From NCBI GenBank assembly GCA_016222925.1, contig JACRQB010000086.1:1-6726 (forward strand): a DNA stretch of 6,726 bases, in the 5' to 3' direction. The notes under the pieces were generated by a model. That model saw only the letters and a program-made list of their open reading frames with translations. It had not been told where the DNA came from and did no database searches. The DNA is from Nitrospirota bacterium. Lineage in GTDB: Bacteria > Nitrospirota > Nitrospiria > Nitrospirales > Nitrospiraceae. The position numbers and the translations under genes were made by a program. Shown here one piece after another: positions 6,120 to 6,726 of this stretch (positions are counted from its first letter, which is position 1; each line of letters opens with the position of its first letter).

Positions 6120-6177
6120 AATCGATTCGAGGCACCGTCATAGCAGAAGCCGTCAAGAGATGGAAGTAGCAAGGCGA

Positions 6178-6207
6178 TGTACAAGGATTTTCACAGCATG
6201 GTATAGA
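6178..6207 (+). promoter_or_regulatory. Weak candidate promoter for gltX
   Basis: TGTACA (6178-6183, 4 of 6 to the -35 consensus) and TATAGA (6202-6207, 4 of 6 to the -10 consensus) are 18 nt apart in the 127-bp gap between the divergent reductase and gltX genes. It is the best pair I found there for the plus strand, but it could be chance. I found no convincing promoter for the minus-strand reductase in this gap. Confidence 0.25.
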
Positions 6208-6246
6208 TGACTGGGTTGTTGTGTGTGAAGAAGGGACGGCACGGTC

Positions 6247-6726
6247 ATGAGTCAGGTTCGCGTTCGGTTTGCCCCAAGTCCGACGGGGTTTCTCCATATA
6301 GGAGGAGTGCGTACGGCTCTGTTCAATTGGCTCTTCGCGCGCCAACAACAGGGTGTGTTCATCCTTCGCATTGAGGACACTGATCAAAGTCGCTCGACGG
6401 ATGAATCGATTCAGGCCATCATCGAAGGCATGAAATGGGTCGGACTTGATTGGGATGAAGGGCCATTCCGCCAAACAGGTCGGATGGACTTGTATCGAGC
6501 CCACGCCATGAAGTTACTGGAGACCGGGCAGGCGTACTGGTGTGTGTGTAAGGCTGAAGAGTTGGAGGCTCGGCGAAAAGAAGCGGAAGCCAAAGGACTC
6601 TCACCCCGCTATGACGGTCGCTGTCGCAATGTGAAGTTCACCGGCCAGCCTGGCGATGCCGCGCTTCGATTCAAGGCCCCGCAAGAGGGCCAGACGGTGA
6701 TTGAGGACCTCATCAAGGGCAAGGTT
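6247..6726 (+). CDS. gltX: GltX, glutamyl-tRNA synthetase (N-terminal 160 residues; continues past the window edge)
   Basis: This class I synthetase charges tRNA-Glu with glutamate. I translated 160 codons in frame to the right edge. FAPSPTGFLHIGG (8-20) holds the HIGH-type signature as HIGG, followed by VRTALFNWLFAR. RIEDTD at 41-46 and LDWDEGP at 67-73 are family motifs. The zinc-type region has Cys99-x-Cys101, then RYDGRC with Tyr122 and Cys126; the position of E. coli His127 is Asn128 here. Full-length bacterial enzymes have about 470-490 residues, so about two thirds, including the KMSKS-type loop and anticodon domain, are outside. Because LSPRYDGRC is followed by a normal extended catalytic domain, full-length GltX fits, but the shorter tRNA-modifying paralogue GluQ-RS cannot be fully excluded from this fragment. 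The start ATG at 6247 has AAGGGA about 10 nt upstream. Confidence 0.93.
   Translation, partial: MSQVRVRFAPSPTGFLHIGGVRTALFNWLFARQQQGVFILRIEDTDQSRSTDESIQAIIEGMKWVGLDWDEGPFRQTGRMDLYRAHAMKLLETGQAYWCVCKAEELEARRKEAEAKGLSPRYDGRCRNVKFTGQPGDAALRFKAPQEGQTVIEDLIKGKV

Noticed and set aside
5902..6504. A 200-codon open frame on the minus strand across the reductase-gltX gap
   Set aside because: It overlaps gltX antisense and the reductase in another frame; both of those have clear motifs and this frame has none.
1..6726. Mobile elements, CRISPR arrays, tRNA or rRNA genes, or an undescribed defence-type system
   Set aside because: I saw no transposase, integrase, regular repeat array or tRNA-like fold; nearly all the sequence is explained by housekeeping genes.

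Overview
The window is a chromosomal housekeeping segment built around an Isc-type iron-sulfur cluster assembly operon. Gene content, moderate G+C and protein style suggest a free-living Gram-negative-type bacterium. My impression is Nitrospirota (Nitrospira-like), but this is recall of protein style and gene order, not a search result, and should be treated as tentative.

Layout. On the minus strand, reading from right to left, lie iscR (4789-4316), iscS (4319-3102), iscU (3070-2672), a damaged iscA (2650-2337), hscB (2306-1554) and hscA (1529 to beyond the left edge). The genes are tightly packed (4-nt overlap, then gaps of 31, 21, 30 and 24 nt), which fits one transcription unit. An Isc-type [2Fe-2S] ferredoxin (4925-5350, plus strand) is divergent from iscR. 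The shared 135-bp intergenic region holds a perfect 27-bp inverted repeat with a TATAAT box at its centre. Convergent with the ferredoxin is an FAD/NAD(P)-binding ferredoxin-reductase-like gene (6119-5415, minus strand). Divergent from that is the start of gltX, glutamyl-tRNA synthetase (6247 to the right edge).

How the parts work together. IscS takes sulfur from cysteine and passes it to the IscU scaffold, where [2Fe-2S] clusters form. HscB (J-protein) and HscA (Hsp70) act on IscU through its LPPVK motif to release the cluster to carriers such as IscA. The ferredoxin supplies electrons, and the neighbouring reductase is a plausible but unproven electron source for it. IscR, an Rrf2 regulator with three cysteines for an Fe-S cluster, presumably controls both directions from the central palindrome.

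Most unusual points: (1) iscA is broken as written: a frameshift coincides with loss of about 14 internal codons, leaving the CGC motif in another frame. (2) A terminator-like hairpin plus T-run sits on the apparent start codon of hscB. (3) HscB carries an N-terminal CxxC-x9-CxxC zinc-type module like that of animal HSCB. (4) The iscR/fdx palindrome covers a consensus -10 box. I found no mobile element, CRISPR array, RNA gene or undescribed system. There is no stretch over 300 bases without a gene.
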